Origin: an uncultured Bacteroidota bacterium
GTDB taxonomy: Bacteria; Bacteroidota; Bacteroidia; Chitinophagales; Saprospiraceae
DNA: 47,059 nt
Direction of reading: 5' to 3'
Assembly: GCA_903854205.1 (NCBI GenBank)
Contig: CAINVS010000607.1
Location: forward strand, 1-47,059
Below the pieces are notes generated by a model. That model did no database searches and was not told the origin of the DNA. It was given only the letters and a program-made list of their open reading frames with translations. Both the position numbers and the translations under genes were made by a program. Each line of letters starts with the position of its first letter. Within the stretch, counting starts at the first letter, position 1. Below are positions 33,151-42,587 of this stretch, piece by piece.

Positions 33151-36100
33151 TTAGTTTTTGATAATTTTTGCGCTGTGAACTACACCTGTTCCAAGATGTG
33201 TTACCCGAACCAGATAATTGCCCGACACCAAAGTACTCATATCAGTGTGCAGATTATTGATACCAACAGCTGATTTCAAGAGTTTGGTATTGATCAAACG
33301 ACCCAAAACATCGAGCACTTCAATCTGGATATCTTCGGCATTCTCGGTACTAAACTGGTAGAACACCTCATCCTTGGCAGGATTTGGATAGAAACTGTAG
33401 CCATTGCCATCAGATTCAATGTTCAATACCAATACATCTGACAATTCAGATGACTGATCTCTGTTTACCAGACGCAATCTGTAGTAGTTTTGACCTGCAA
33501 AAGGATTCAAATCATCGAAATGGTAGGTGCTTGTTTCTTCACTATCACCGGCAGCTGCTACAAAACCGATTGTTTCAAAGTTTGCACCGTCTTTACTGCG
33601 CTGAACTTCAAATTTATCAGTGTTTTCTTCAGAACCTGTGGCCCATTCCAACTTGTTGATGCGACCTTGAGTTATCCCTGTAAAGTATTGCCATTCAACA
33701 GAAAGCAGAACATTAGGAATAAGAATTACAGAACCTGTACCTCCTGAGAAGTTTGTAATACCGGTCATTGTTGACCAGTTGATACCATTCGGGGTAATTC
33801 CTGTACCTGCACTGCTCAGCATAAGGAATGTAGCATCATCATCATAATCAGGCGCAGAATATGGAGTACCCTGATTTTTAAACCAGAACCATCCCTGAGC
33901 ACCCGTATTATACTTGTAAGTGTAACTGCAGGCAGGATAAGCAGCTATCCAGGCAATTGCAGCATTGAGAACATTGGTTCGCTCAGCAGGAATAAAGTAA
34001 TAACGTACATCGTAAAAACCACTGAGTGTGCCGGTATATTGAATGTTCCAGTTTCTTTCCATTTCAAACTGAACTTCACCTGTACATGTTGCTGTGTTTC
34101 CCGGATCCAGATAATAAGCATTATTATCTCTGATCGTTGCTGTCACAGTACCTGCTGTTCCAAGATTACCCTTAACAGAAAGTATAATCTCATCTCCTAT
34201 ATAAAAATGATGCCAACCGTCATTATCTGTACAATAAGTATTTGAAGTAGCTCCATTTGCAGCGTAAATGTAGTTTTTGGTATTAATTGTTGCCGATGTT
34301 TCAACAGCATTACAGGTTCCTGCACGTCGCGCATATACGGTTGTTGCCCCTGAAGGAGCAATTATAATACTTCCTCCAGTACCCAAAAGTGTGCCGCCGC
34401 CATTCGCAGCTGTATACCAATTTAGTACTCCACCGGTTCCTAGAGTACCACCTGCTGCACTAATTGTAACATTTGTATTGGGACAAACAGTCCCAACTGC
34501 AGCAATTGTAGGTGCTGTCGACTCTACCAATGCGCTGATAGTTCCAGATGAAGTAGAAGTACAACCATTTCCGTCTGTAATAGTCACGGTATAGGTGCCC
34601 GGCGCCAGACCTGTATTGTTAGCTACAGTTCGGCCATTGCTCCAAAGATAAGAATAAGACAATGTCCCACCGGATAAAGCAGCATTCACTGAACTTGCTG
34701 TGGTACCAGGGCAGGCCGCAGCACTTGGTGTTGTTGTCAATGTTATAGCTGATGGTTGTGTGATCGTTACTGATCTTGTTGCCGCACAGCCATCAACTGA
34801 AGTTGCTGTTACCGTCGACGTCCCAGCCGGTAATGCTGTAGCCGCAGCAGTAGTTTCTCCGTTACTCCATAAATAACTGATATTGGGTTGTCCTCCGATA
34901 GCCTCTACAGTAGCTCTTCCTCTGTTTATACCCGCACAAGCTAAATTGTTTGTAGAAAGAAGATTGATTGCAACTGCACCCGGTGTTGTTATATTGAAAA
35001 AAACCGAACTTCTACAACCTAATCCATCTGTTACAGTCACGTTGTAAGTACCGGGAGAAAGATTCGTTCTAACTCCAGATGCCGCGCCACCACTGGACCA
35101 TGCATAAGAATAAGGTAATGTACCCCCAATTGTTGCAACCGTCGCTGCGCCATTATTCAATCCGCAGGAAGCAGGAGTGCTTGATTGCAGATAAATAGTT
35201 GGTGAAGCCGGTGAGGAATACAGGAAGGAAGTATCTGTAACCGAACAGCCTGATGTTGTATTTGTTACCGTTACAACATAGACACCCTGACCTAAACTAT
35301 TGATAGTAGAATTTGCTGAATTTAATGTTGTACCTCCGGTAGACCATGTAAAATTATACAATGCTGCTGTAGGCGTAGCTGTAACTGATCCGTTATTACT
35401 GCAAGTCGGTTCTACATTTGTAAAGTTTACGACCGGTATGATATTTACAGTAACCGGAAATGCTCTTGATACCGGACAGCTGATTCTGAGCTGACCGTTT
35501 GTTGTGGTCTCTGCATAAATAGAGGCCGTATAAGTAGTTGTTGAAGTTGGAGAAACAGTAATGGTATTCGCAGTAGAGGATAAAATTCCTGTACTTGGTG
35601 ACCATACTACAGAATCTGCAGCGTTCAAACCTGTTAAGGTAAGTGTTCTTGACTGACCTGCACAAATAGCACCTGCGCCCGAAGCAACTGGATTTGGTAC
35701 GCGATCTACAAAAAGATATATTGTTTTGGTGACCAGTCCGCAACAGTCAGTCGTCAATCCAAGCGTTACAGGATAGAACCCTGCTGTACTGAATGCAGTT
35801 GAAGCTGTAACCCTTACAGAACCGGGATTTAAAATAGCTCCATTAAAATTCCAGCTGTAGGTAAGGCCCGGATATTGACTTTCAAAGGTTGCAAACTCAC
35901 CCTGACAAAGTTGAAAAGTATCAACACCCAAAACATTTGCATTGGATAGTACTACAGGAATGGTAGAGCCTGCAAATGCGATGTTGTGGAAACCTGTATA
36001 TTGGTTAGCTCCCATTGATACACTAAAGCGACCTGTCTGAGAATACTGAGTTATTGTAGGACTTACAGCGCCTGCCGTTGCGGGAGTCGCAAAGTTTGAT

Positions 36101-39100
36101 GCAAGGTCAAAATCCCAAGCAGCAGGAGCAGCTGAGGTATAAGCAACGTTTGTATTTGTACAACTTACATTTGCGACTGTAATTGTAGTTTGACCGGGAA
36201 GGTTGAAAAATACATATGGGGTTGTCAAGGCAGATCCGCCATTAAGATAAACGTCGATTGATACTCCTGTTGATCCATTTCCTCCATTGCCACCATTTCC
36301 ACCTCTACCTCCGGTACCACCGCTACCGCCTCGGTTCCCATCAGAATCTCCATTAGAACAACCGTTGCCAATAGTTGAAGTACCACCATTACCACCAATA
36401 CCACCAGTGCCGCCTAACCCTGCAACGCCAGCAGCAGCAGCAACAATTCGTGATTGTATAACATTACCCCCAACACCATTATTGTAAAGATAGAGCCCAA
36501 AAGATCCGCCGCCGCCATTTGCACCTCTTCCTGCGCCGCCGCCACCGCCGCCGCCGCCGCCACCAGAGCCGCCGCCGCCACTTGCATCTAAACCACTATC
36601 GTCACGACCAGCACCGCCGCCGCCGCCACCGCCACCACCGCCATTGCCAGCAGTAGCATTTGTTCCAGCTCCAGGTACAAAAAATCCAATTAGATGAGTA
36701 CTAGTGCCCGCTGTACCGTTAGTACCTGTGGAACCGTTAGTGCCATTTGCTCCAGTTCCACCATAAGGTGTATCAGCGTTATTGCTATCTTTAATACCAC
36801 CTGCTCCACCTGCTCCACCTGCCGCACCACCTGCTGAAGCAGTACCATTAGCTCCAACATCGCCGGGCGAATTGGAACTATCATCTCTACCATTACCACC
36901 TCTACCTCCTGCTCCACCTGCAGTTGGTGGGCCAGCAACACCTGTTGCATTAACACCTGCAGCTCCACCTGCACCACCATTGCTACCATTAACACCAGGA
37001 TCTCCTCCAAAAGTACAGTTAGCACCTGTACCCGTAATACCATTATTTCCATTAGCGCCATTTGAACCATCCCAAGTAACATTGTAAGTAGCAGGATTAT
37101 CATCACCCGCACCGCTACCTGCAGTTCCCGGCAATATCTGTGTTCTTACAATATTATAATTTGAACAACCTGTCAGGTGAACACCGTATGTAGACATACC
37201 TGTACCGGTAGTTCCGGCAGCTGTTGTAATAGTTAAATCCTGCAGGCGGAAGCCGATTGCATTATTACCATAGAATGCAACAAGTCGCTGTGCATTTGCA
37301 ACACCTTCAGGTGCAGCAACTGTACGATTGATTGTAGTTGCACCTGCCGAACTGGTTTTCACCCATGTTGTAGGATCAAAACCACCTTCAATAGTGATAT
37401 AACTTCTTAGATCAATAGCACTATTAATAGTATAAATACCTGTCGCCATTTTGATAACGGCATTTTGACAGGCACCACGATTGATGGCTTCCTGCAAAGT
37501 AGTAGGTGCTGCCTGTGTACCTGCGGCACCAACTGTTCCAGTAGTCGAAACATAAATATTAACACAGGATGCCAAGGCAGGCGGTGCTCCGACGGTAATA
37601 ACTGAAAAATCGGTAGAAGTACATCCGGAAACCGGATTCGTGACTCTAAGTGTATATGTGTATGAACCCGGCGTAAGAGGAGGCGTTACAACAATTGAAT
37701 TACTTGTTCCTACAAATGCGCCCGATGCTATAACAGTATTAGAATTATCTAGCCAAGTATAGTTCATACCACTTACATCCGTGGTTCCGGAAAGTGTAAA
37801 ACTGCCACCCGGGCAAATAGAACCTGTAGCCGGAGTTACATTGGCCACCGGATCGGCATTGATGGTGACCAATACATTGTCTATAGAACGACAACCGTCT
37901 GTATAGGTCATTGTTACCGTATAGTTCGTAGTAGTGGAAGGGCTTGCTGTAGTACTTGCCGTATTTGTTGTAGAAAGTCCAACTGTGGGAGACCATTGAT
38001 AACCCGAAACATTAAGGGCAGCAGTAGTTGCTGTCAATGTAGTTGAATTCCCATCACATATTGCCACATCCAAGCCTGCATTTACAGGCGGATTAGGGTT
38101 GGGTATGATATTAACGGTGTAAGCTCTTGAATTGATACCGGGAATCGGACAGGAATTGTCATTCACATTTACCGAGAAGGTAAAGCTGCCGGTAACGCTC
38201 ATCGCAGGGGTCCAACAGAATCTTAATGTTCTGTTATTGCCGCTGCCTGTGAGGTTATAGGTTGCACCCGGAATGTTACCGGAAAAAGTAACAGTCAGGT
38301 TATCCGCATTTACATCCGTTGCTAATACATCAAAACAGACGGTATTGCCCTGACAGGTAGAAATACTGTAAACACCGGGTACGTTGTTAATACCGGATAA
38401 AGTAGGCAATGTATTTGTACAGTTCTGTATAACAAACTGCATATCGCGAATAATTTCTCCAATTTTTACAACGCCACGATATTCTTCTACCAAAACGCAG
38501 ATAGCTGCTACCTGTGGGGTATTGGCGGTGAAAGTGATTTCACCGGTACTTGAATTTATTGTAACAGGAACCGTTAAAGGATTAGTTCCACTGAAACCGG
38601 GTGCATAGGTTACTGAGGCACCGCCGGTCTGACGACAGGTAGTCAATGAGTAAACAAGCACATCACCCTCAGGGTCATTTGCCAACTGCTGAAAAACTAC
38701 CGGCTGATTTACACAGGTAAATGGTGCCGGAGCAGATGCAAAAGTTGGGGAGCTGTTGCAGGGTACCACAGTATTATTAATGCGTGCCGTTATTGAAAAA
38801 TCATTCATATCCGGACTGGTAAGATTTGTAATGATTCCATTTCGGCAACAGGTCGAAGTTGAAAGTATCCAATCCGAACAACCGGATGGCAGTGTCACAA
38901 CTCCCTGATATAGGTAGAGTTCCACACCTACTGCACTGTTACCACCCGAACAACGGCTAGTTTGTAAAGGGCAGACCGGTGTAATGTCAGAAGTACTCTG
39001 CAGGGTGGCAGTAAGACTTCCCGATACTCCGCAGGATACAGAACTATAGCTTACCGAAAATGATGATGGCATATCAATACCTGAACAGTCGCGGTAGACC

Positions 39101-39252
39101 CGAATATTAACACGGTATTGGTTTGGACCCACACAGGTATAGGTAAGATCTGATCCCATAATGTGAGAGGCATCAGCTGTAGTTTTGCAACTTAATAAAA
39201 GCCACAAAACCATAGTAATACGTAGAAAAAGAATTTGTAGATTAGCTTTCAT
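33151..39252 (-). CDS. 2033-aa T9SS adhesin: beta-helix, poly-Gly block, SprB-like repeats
   Basis: A signal sequence (about 1-30) is followed by SHIMGSDLTYTCVGPNQY, an N-terminal module recurring in large Bacteroidota surface proteins. Ig/PKD-like domains cover about 30-560. About 565-715 is beta-helix-like (NIYVSTTGTVGAAGTQAAPT ... VIKMATGIYTI). About 715-1005 is a Gly-rich block with GGX units and two runs of ten Gly. Then come PKD/Ig-like domains (about 1030-1280), SprB-type repeats (about 1280-1575; SNNGSVTATP, GTYNVTVTDGLGC, YLWSNG) and a T9SS type-A sorting domain (about 1945-2033; FYPNPAKDEVFYQF). It is probably a surface adhesin. No porP/sprF-like gene is adjacent. Its GCC/ACC-rich stretch (36280-37090) differs sharply from the AT-rich surroundings. 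Confidence 0.9.
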   Translation of the reverse strand: MKANLQILFLRITMVLWLLLSCKTTADASHIMGSDLTYTCVGPNQYRVNIRVYRDCSGIDMPSSFSVSYSSVSCGVSGSLTATLQSTSDITPVCPLQTSRCSGGNSAVGVELYLYQGVVTLPSGCSDWILSTSTCCRNGIITNLTSPDMNDFSITARINNTVVPCNSSPTFASAPAPFTCVNQPVVFQQLANDPEGDVLVYSLTTCRQTGGASVTYAPGFSGTNPLTVPVTINSSTGEITFTANTPQVAAICVLVEEYRGVVKIGEIIRDMQFVIQNCTNTLPTLSGINNVPGVYSISTCQGNTVCFDVLATDVNADNLTVTFSGNIPGATYNLTGSGNNRTLRFCWTPAMSVTGSFTFSVNVNDNSCPIPGINSRAYTVNIIPNPNPPVNAGLDVAICDGNSTTLTATTAALNVSGYQWSPTVGLSTTNTASTTASPSTTTNYTVTMTYTDGCRSIDNVLVTINADPVANVTPATGSICPGGSFTLSGTTDVSGMNYTWLDNSNTVIASGAFVGTSNSIVVTPPLTPGSYTYTLRVTNPVSGCTSTDFSVITVGAPPALASCVNIYVSTTGTVGAAGTQAAPTTLQEAINRGACQNAVIKMATGIYTINSAIDLRSYITIEGGFDPTTWVKTSSAGATTINRTVAAPEGVANAQRLVAFYGNNAIGFRLQDLTITTAAGTTGTGMSTYGVHLTGCSNYNIVRTQILPGTAGSGAGDDNPATYNVTWDGSNGANGNNGITGTGANCTFGGDPGVNGSNGGAGGAAGVNATGVAGPPTAGGAGGRGGNGRDDSSNSPGDVGANGTASAGGAAGGAGGAGGIKDSNNADTPYGGTGANGTNGSTGTNGTAGTSTHLIGFFVPGAGTNATAGNGGGGGGGGGGAGRDDSGLDASGGGGSGGGGGGGGGGAGRGANGGGGSFGLYLYNNGVGGNVIQSRIVAAAAGVAGLGGTGGIGGNGGTSTIGNGCSNGDSDGNRGGSGGTGGRGGNGGNGGNGSTGVSIDVYLNGGSALTTPYVFFNLPGQTTITVANVSCTNTNVAYTSAAPAAWDFDLASNFATPATAGAVSPTITQYSQTGRFSVSMGANQYTGFHNIAFAGSTIPVVLSNANVLGVDTFQLCQGEFATFESQYPGLTYSWNFNGAILNPGSVRVTASTAFSTAGFYPVTLGLTTDCCGLVTKTIYLFVDRVPNPVASGAGAICAGQSRTLTLTGLNAADSVVWSPSTGILSSTANTITVSPTSTTTYTASIYAETTTNGQLRISCPVSRAFPVTVNIIPVVNFTNVEPTCSNNGSVTATPTAALYNFTWSTGGTTLNSANSTINSLGQGVYVVTVTNTTSGCSVTDTSFLYSSPASPTIYLQSSTPASCGLNNGAATVATIGGTLPYSYAWSSGGAASGVRTNLSPGTYNVTVTDGLGCRSSVFFNITTPGAVAINLLSTNNLACAGINRGRATVEAIGGQPNISYLWSNGETTAAATALPAGTSTVTATSVDGCAATRSVTITQPSAITLTTTPSAAACPGTTASSVNAALSGGTLSYSYLWSNGRTVANNTGLAPGTYTVTITDGNGCTSTSSGTISALVESTAPTIAAVGTVCPNTNVTISAAGGTLGTGGVLNWYTAANGGGTLLGTGGSIIIAPSGATTVYARRAGTCNAVETSATINTKNYIYAANGATSNTYCTDNDGWHHFYIGDEIILSVKGNLGTAGTVTATIRDNNAYYLDPGNTATCTGEVQFEMERNWNIQYTGTLSGFYDVRYYFIPAERTNVLNAAIAWIAAYPACSYTYKYNTGAQGWFWFKNQGTPYSAPDYDDDATFLMLSSAGTGITPNGINWSTMTGITNFSGGTGSVILIPNVLLSVEWQYFTGITQGRINKLEWATGSEENTDKFEVQRSKDGANFETIGFVAAAGDSEETSTYHFDDLNPFAGQNYYRLRLVNRDQSSELSDVLVLNIESDGNGYSFYPNPAKDEVFYQFSTENAEDIQIEVLDVLGRLINTKLLKSAVGINNLHTDMSTLVSGNYLVRVTHLGTGVVHSAKIIKN
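36280..37090 (-). repeat. Low-complexity glycine-codon tract within the adhesin
   Basis: On the plus strand it is dominated by GCC, ACC and CCG triplets (e.g. CCGCCGCCGCCGCC around 36540-36560 and 36620-36645), encoding GGX and poly-Gly. The plus-strand Pro-rich ORFs here are antisense shadows. Confidence 0.85.
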
Positions 39253-39471
39253 AGAATATTGTTTTTTAAAAGGGTAGGGATTTAATTATTGAAAACGCGG
39301 AAAATTAAGATTAAATAATTAATTAAACAACAGTTATCTAAAACTTAACTGATTTTTAATCAAAATAAAACTATTTTATTGAGAATTGTTTAGGATAGGA
39401 ATAAGCTAAAAATCCAAAATTAGGTTCTTAGCAGTAAGACGGATATTGATAGATTTGGGCTTTAATCCAGA
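39253..39471. other. Upstream region of the adhesin gene
   Basis: AT-rich (AATTAATTAAAC), without ORF. CAAAATTA (about 39415) reads TAATTTTG on the minus strand, a distant -7 candidate only. GACGGAT near 39440 is inverted relative to ATCCGTC at 39471, next to the repeat element. Confidence 0.3.
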
Positions 39472-39588
39472 TCCGTCACTAGAGTTCGTGATGAAGTTCT
39501 AAAGGGCACAGATGCGTAGCGAACCCCGATGTGCCGCGAAGCAAACCCCGATGGGCTCCACTTAGTGAATAGAATTTATAATGACGGA
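39472..39588. repeat. 117-bp element with TCCGTCAYTA ends
   Basis: Starts TCCGTCACTAGAGTTCGTGA and ends ATTTATAATGACGGA; the ends are inverted repeats with one mismatch. Inside are two related copies of GCG[TA]AGC[GA]AACCCCGATG. It is related to the 65-bp element at 12282-12346 and lies between the EamA gene 3' end and the adhesin promoter region. Confidence 0.6.
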
Positions 39589-39718
39589 TAGAGAAGAAAA
39601 AAAAGATTGAATATGAGGGGCATAAAACGCAAAAAGGCAACAAAACTGCTGCCCTAATACTGTATATTGTATGGTATATTCATACTTTTATTTTTTTATT
39701 AGGATATTTTCGCTTCAA

Positions 39719-40699
39719 TTAATATGGGTCTTCTGATTTTATTACCTCAAAAGCCAATTTTTCCAGAGCCTTTTTTTTGCGGTACTGGATCTGAAAACTG
39801 GTATTTACCAAATAAACACCAAGTACTGTTGTCAGCATTGATACAATAGTTATCCAATTCAAGTTTTCATTCAAAATCCACCATCCCAATAAAACGGCAA
39901 CAACTGGGTTGATATAAGAATAGAGTGAAGCCTGTGCAGCTGGCAGATGTTCAAGCGTATACATGAAGGCGGAATAGGAAATGAGAGAACCAAAAACAAT
40001 CAGATAAGCAATACTTCCCCAAAAATTCCAACCCAGTGGCCCGCTCACCAGATTATCGATGCCAATTATTCCAACGATCAGCCACAAAAATGCGCCACCA
40101 AAAATCATCTGTAAGCCCGCGCCCATCATCAGGTGAACATTTGGTTTCCATTTGGCTGCAAAAACAGAACCCAATGCCCAAACAAGAGTTGCAGCAAGAT
40201 TGAGTATGATGCCAAAAGTAAAATTGGGGTTCAAAAATTCTTCAAGATAATCAAATGAAATTCCCATGACGCCCAATACCCCAAGTGCCATTCCTATTAT
40301 CAGCATAGGAGACCAGTTTACCTTTGCTATCAAAAAGTGACTGAAAACAGCTATAAATACGGGCCCCGAAGCCGACATTACAGATCCTAAACCGCTGGGG
40401 ATATACTGCATAGCCCAGGTAGCGAGGCCATTTCCCATACATAACATTAATATGCCTATGAGAGCCAACTGAAGCATTGTCTTTGCTCTCGGCATTTTTA
40501 CACCACTAAGCAGCATCCAGGCAACTAATATAAAACCTGCAATGCTTTGGCGCACCGCCGACATAAATAGACCATGAATCTGACCTGCACCTTCGCCCAA
40601 GCCTATTGTTATCGCCAAGTAGGTTGTCCCCCAAAAAAAACTTACCAGTGCCAGTGCTATCAAAGCCTTTGTTCTGGAATCAAATTTTATATTATTCAT
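39719..40699 (-). CDS. EamA/DMT-family transporter
   Basis: The track start at 40711 is a TTG; the ATG at 40699 (MNNIKFDSRTK) is more natural and gives 326 aa. It has ten predicted TM helices in two EamA halves: ALIALALVSFFWGTTYLAIT (TM1, half 1) and LAATLVWALGSVFAAKW (half 2), with INPVVAVLLGWWILNENL near the end of the second. This family exports small metabolites such as amino acids; the substrate here cannot be told. It is divergent from dnaN, with the long palindromic element between them. No close operon partner is seen. Confidence 0.92.
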   Translation of the reverse strand: MNNIKFDSRTKALIALALVSFFWGTTYLAITIGLGEGAGQIHGLFMSAVRQSIAGFILVAWMLLSGVKMPRAKTMLQLALIGILMLCMGNGLATWAMQYIPSGLGSVMSASGPVFIAVFSHFLIAKVNWSPMLIIGMALGVLGVMGISFDYLEEFLNPNFTFGIILNLAATLVWALGSVFAAKWKPNVHLMMGAGLQMIFGGAFLWLIVGIIGIDNLVSGPLGWNFWGSIAYLIVFGSLISYSAFMYTLEHLPAAQASLYSYINPVVAVLLGWWILNENLNWITIVSMLTTVLGVYLVNTSFQIQYRKKKALEKLAFEVIKSEDPY

Positions 40700-40736
40700 A
40701 ACTGCCCACAAAAATGTGGATTTTTAATTTAAAATA

Positions 40737-40907
40737 AGTAACCAATCATAAATAATGATTGATTTTAAATGAAAGGATTTTTTAGGCTGACAAGGCAGAA
40801 AACGAAGCTGAAGTGGTCTCGTCACAAATGACGAGAGCGAGGCTTTCTAACAATGTCAGTATGAAAAAGACTTCATTCAAAGTTGTTATTATTTGTGATT
40901 GGTTACT
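40737..40907. repeat. 171-bp near-complete palindrome between eamA and dnaN
   Basis: The ends AGTAACCAATCATAAATAAT and ATTATTTGTGATTGGTTACT are inverted repeats with one mismatch over 20 bp. Further paired blocks follow inwards: CTGACA/TGTCAG, AGAAA/TTTCT, and TCTCGTCA-CAAA-TGACGAGA at the apex. Aligned arm to arm, most positions match, so the element folds into one long hairpin. It resembles a MITE or a large REP-like element. Confidence 0.7.
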
Positions 40908-41054
40908 AGTAAGCTATTTAAAATAATATTGGGTACTAATGAAGATATTACTGACACAATGCCATTAGCTGCAAAAAGGTTGTAAAAAAACAAAACAAAA
41001 ATTTAATTTACATGATTTTGTCAAATAATGGATTCAATAATTGATTGCCCTTCA

Positions 41055-41085
41055 TTGTAATTTTAATAAAGAAGTCCTACCTTTG
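41055..41085 (+). promoter_or_regulatory. dnaN promoter TTG-N20-TACCTTTG
   Basis: TTG at 41055-41057, 20 bases, TACCTTTG at 41078-41085. Transcription would start near 41092, so the GTG at 41089 used by the ORF track cannot be the translation start; the ATG at 41167 remains. Confidence 0.8.
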
Positions 41086-41166
41086 TAAGTGGGCTGCAAA
41101 ACGATCAGTTTTTTAGTTCAATTCAAAGAAAAAATATTTTCTCAACCTAATATATATCGAACTCCA

Positions 41167-42285
41167 ATGCGTTTTTCCATATCATCAGCTGAGCTGAAAG
41201 AGCAGCTGCAAATCATCAGCGGCGCAATCGGATCGAATCCGGTTTTGCCAATTTTGGAAGATTTTCTTTTTCAGATTGATGAAGACAAACTTACAATCAT
41301 TGCAACTGATCTTGAAACATTTATAGCATCTGAAATTTCTGTTCACACAGAAATTCCCGGTAGTGTTGCGATACCTGCAAAAATTTTACTGGACACACTG
41401 AAACAGCTGCCTACACAGCCTATCACCTTCAGTGTCGACATGGGTAGCTTTGCAGTTAAAATCACTTCAGCTTTTGGCCAGTACGAATTGGCGGGTGAGG
41501 ACGGAAATGACTATCCCAAACTTCCCGAGCCGGATGCAACTGATAATATTGAAATTCCTGCAGTTCTTTTGCTGGAAGGTATTAATAAAACAATTTTTGC
41601 TACAAGTACCGATGATTTGCGCCCTGCTATGACCGGCGTTTTTCTTCAATTGGATGATAAAGGAGTAACCTTTGTATCAACAGATGCACACAAGCTGGTA
41701 AAATATACCTTTACAGAACTCAGCCCCAACTCACATACTTCATTAATTCTTCCCAAAAAAGCACTTAATCTACTTAAAAATGCACTTTCAGATGTGTCGG
41801 GCAGTGTTAAAATATCGTACAGCCGCAGCAATGCCTTTTTCTATTTTGAAAATCAGACTATGGTCTGCCGACTGATTGACGCCCGCTATCCGGAGTATAA
41901 TGCCGTTATCCCTAAAGACAGCCCCAATGTTATGTCGGTTGTTCGTCAGGACCTGCTAAACTCTATGAAACGTATTGCTAACTATGCCAACAAAACGACC
42001 AATCAGGTAAAATTGCATATTTCTGAGAAAGGTCTTACCATTGAAGCAGAAGACTTGGATTTTTCCAATAAAGCTCGCGAACAAATGCCTTGTTATTATA
42101 TCGGAGAACCTATGATTATCGGTTTCAATGCCAAATTCCTTATAGAAATGCTCAGTGTAATAGGTGGTGACAATGTGAAATTATTTCTTTCAACACCCAA
42201 TCGTGCCGGAATTCTTCGCATGGAAGAAGAAACTGCAGGCGAAGATCTTTTGATGTTAGTTATGCCCGTTATTTTGAATTCTTAA
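41167..42285 (+). CDS. dnaN: DNA polymerase III beta subunit (sliding clamp)
   Basis: Ring-shaped processivity clamp of the replicative polymerase. The ATG at 41167 (MRFSISSAELKEQLQIISGAIGSN) aligns with known DnaN starts and gives 372 aa, the usual length; the track's 398-aa form starts at a GTG inside the promoter. Three repeated clamp domains are visible in VLPILEDFLFQI, GVFLQLDDKGVTFVSTDAHKLV and KVKLHISEKG-type strands, ending LLMLVMPVIL. DnaA and RecF are not adjacent, as is usual in Bacteroidota. The leader is about 75 nt. A terminator follows. Confidence 0.96.
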   Translation: MRFSISSAELKEQLQIISGAIGSNPVLPILEDFLFQIDEDKLTIIATDLETFIASEISVHTEIPGSVAIPAKILLDTLKQLPTQPITFSVDMGSFAVKITSAFGQYELAGEDGNDYPKLPEPDATDNIEIPAVLLLEGINKTIFATSTDDLRPAMTGVFLQLDDKGVTFVSTDAHKLVKYTFTELSPNSHTSLILPKKALNLLKNALSDVSGSVKISYSRSNAFFYFENQTMVCRLIDARYPEYNAVIPKDSPNVMSVVRQDLLNSMKRIANYANKTTNQVKLHISEKGLTIEAEDLDFSNKAREQMPCYYIGEPMIIGFNAKFLIEMLSVIGGDNVKLFLSTPNRAGILRMEEETAGEDLLMLVMPVILNS

Positions 42286-42309
42286 GAACAACAGAAAATA
42301 ATATATTTG

Positions 42310-42347
42310 ATCCCGGTTTGGCAAAAAAGTCATTCCGGGATTTTTTT
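42310..42347 (+). terminator. Terminator after dnaN
   Basis: ATCCCGG (42310-42316) and CCGGGAT (42335-42341) form a 7-bp stem followed by TTTTTTT. Confidence 0.85.
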
Positions 42348-42382
42348 GCTATGATATTTAGATAGGTTATTTATGGCCTGAC

Positions 42383-42480
42383 CCCCGAAAATTACTTTGT
42401 AATTATCGGGGTCGCGCTTTCCGTTACGGTCTTCGTCCCTCGCCCCCACTTCTATCGCTCAGGCGCCCCCGATCTGCCCC
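42383..42480. repeat. Hairpin plus GC-rich dispersed-type repeat
   Basis: CCCCGAAAATTAC and GTAATTATCGGGG (42383-42411) form a 13-bp stem with one mismatch. It is followed by CGCGCTTTCCGTTACGGTCTTCG, GC-rich against the surroundings. It recalls intergenic repeats (GGGCTTTCCGCTACAATC type) seen in many Bacteroidota genomes, from memory only. Confidence 0.45.
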
Positions 42481-42512
42481 CAAAACACTTTACTCAATTA
42501 GACCTTGCACAC

Positions 42513-42541
42513 AAAAAAAGCGCCCGCTTTTGGCGGACGCT
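42513..42541 (-). terminator. Terminator of the first tandem T9SS gene
   Basis: Read on the minus strand, AGCGTCCGC pairs with GCGGGCGCT (one G-T pair), loop CAAAA, followed by TTTTTTT. It lies 47 bp after the stop at 42588. Confidence 0.88.
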
Positions 42542-42587
42542 AAATATAAATATGCGATTTTTTGAAGTCCTAAGAATTCAAAATATC

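Noticed and set aside
36287-37087. Proline-rich plus-strand ORFs (PPVPPLPP type)
   Set aside because: Complement of the glycine-codon tract in the adhesin; composition explained by the repeat.
36280-37090. Possible CRISPR or tandem-repeat array
   Set aside because: The repetition is triplet-based coding for Gly-rich protein; no regular spacers.
41089-41166. 26-residue N-terminal extension of DnaN
   Set aside because: Its GTG lies within the predicted promoter/start region, and the extension is not part of known DnaN; ATG at 41167 is better.
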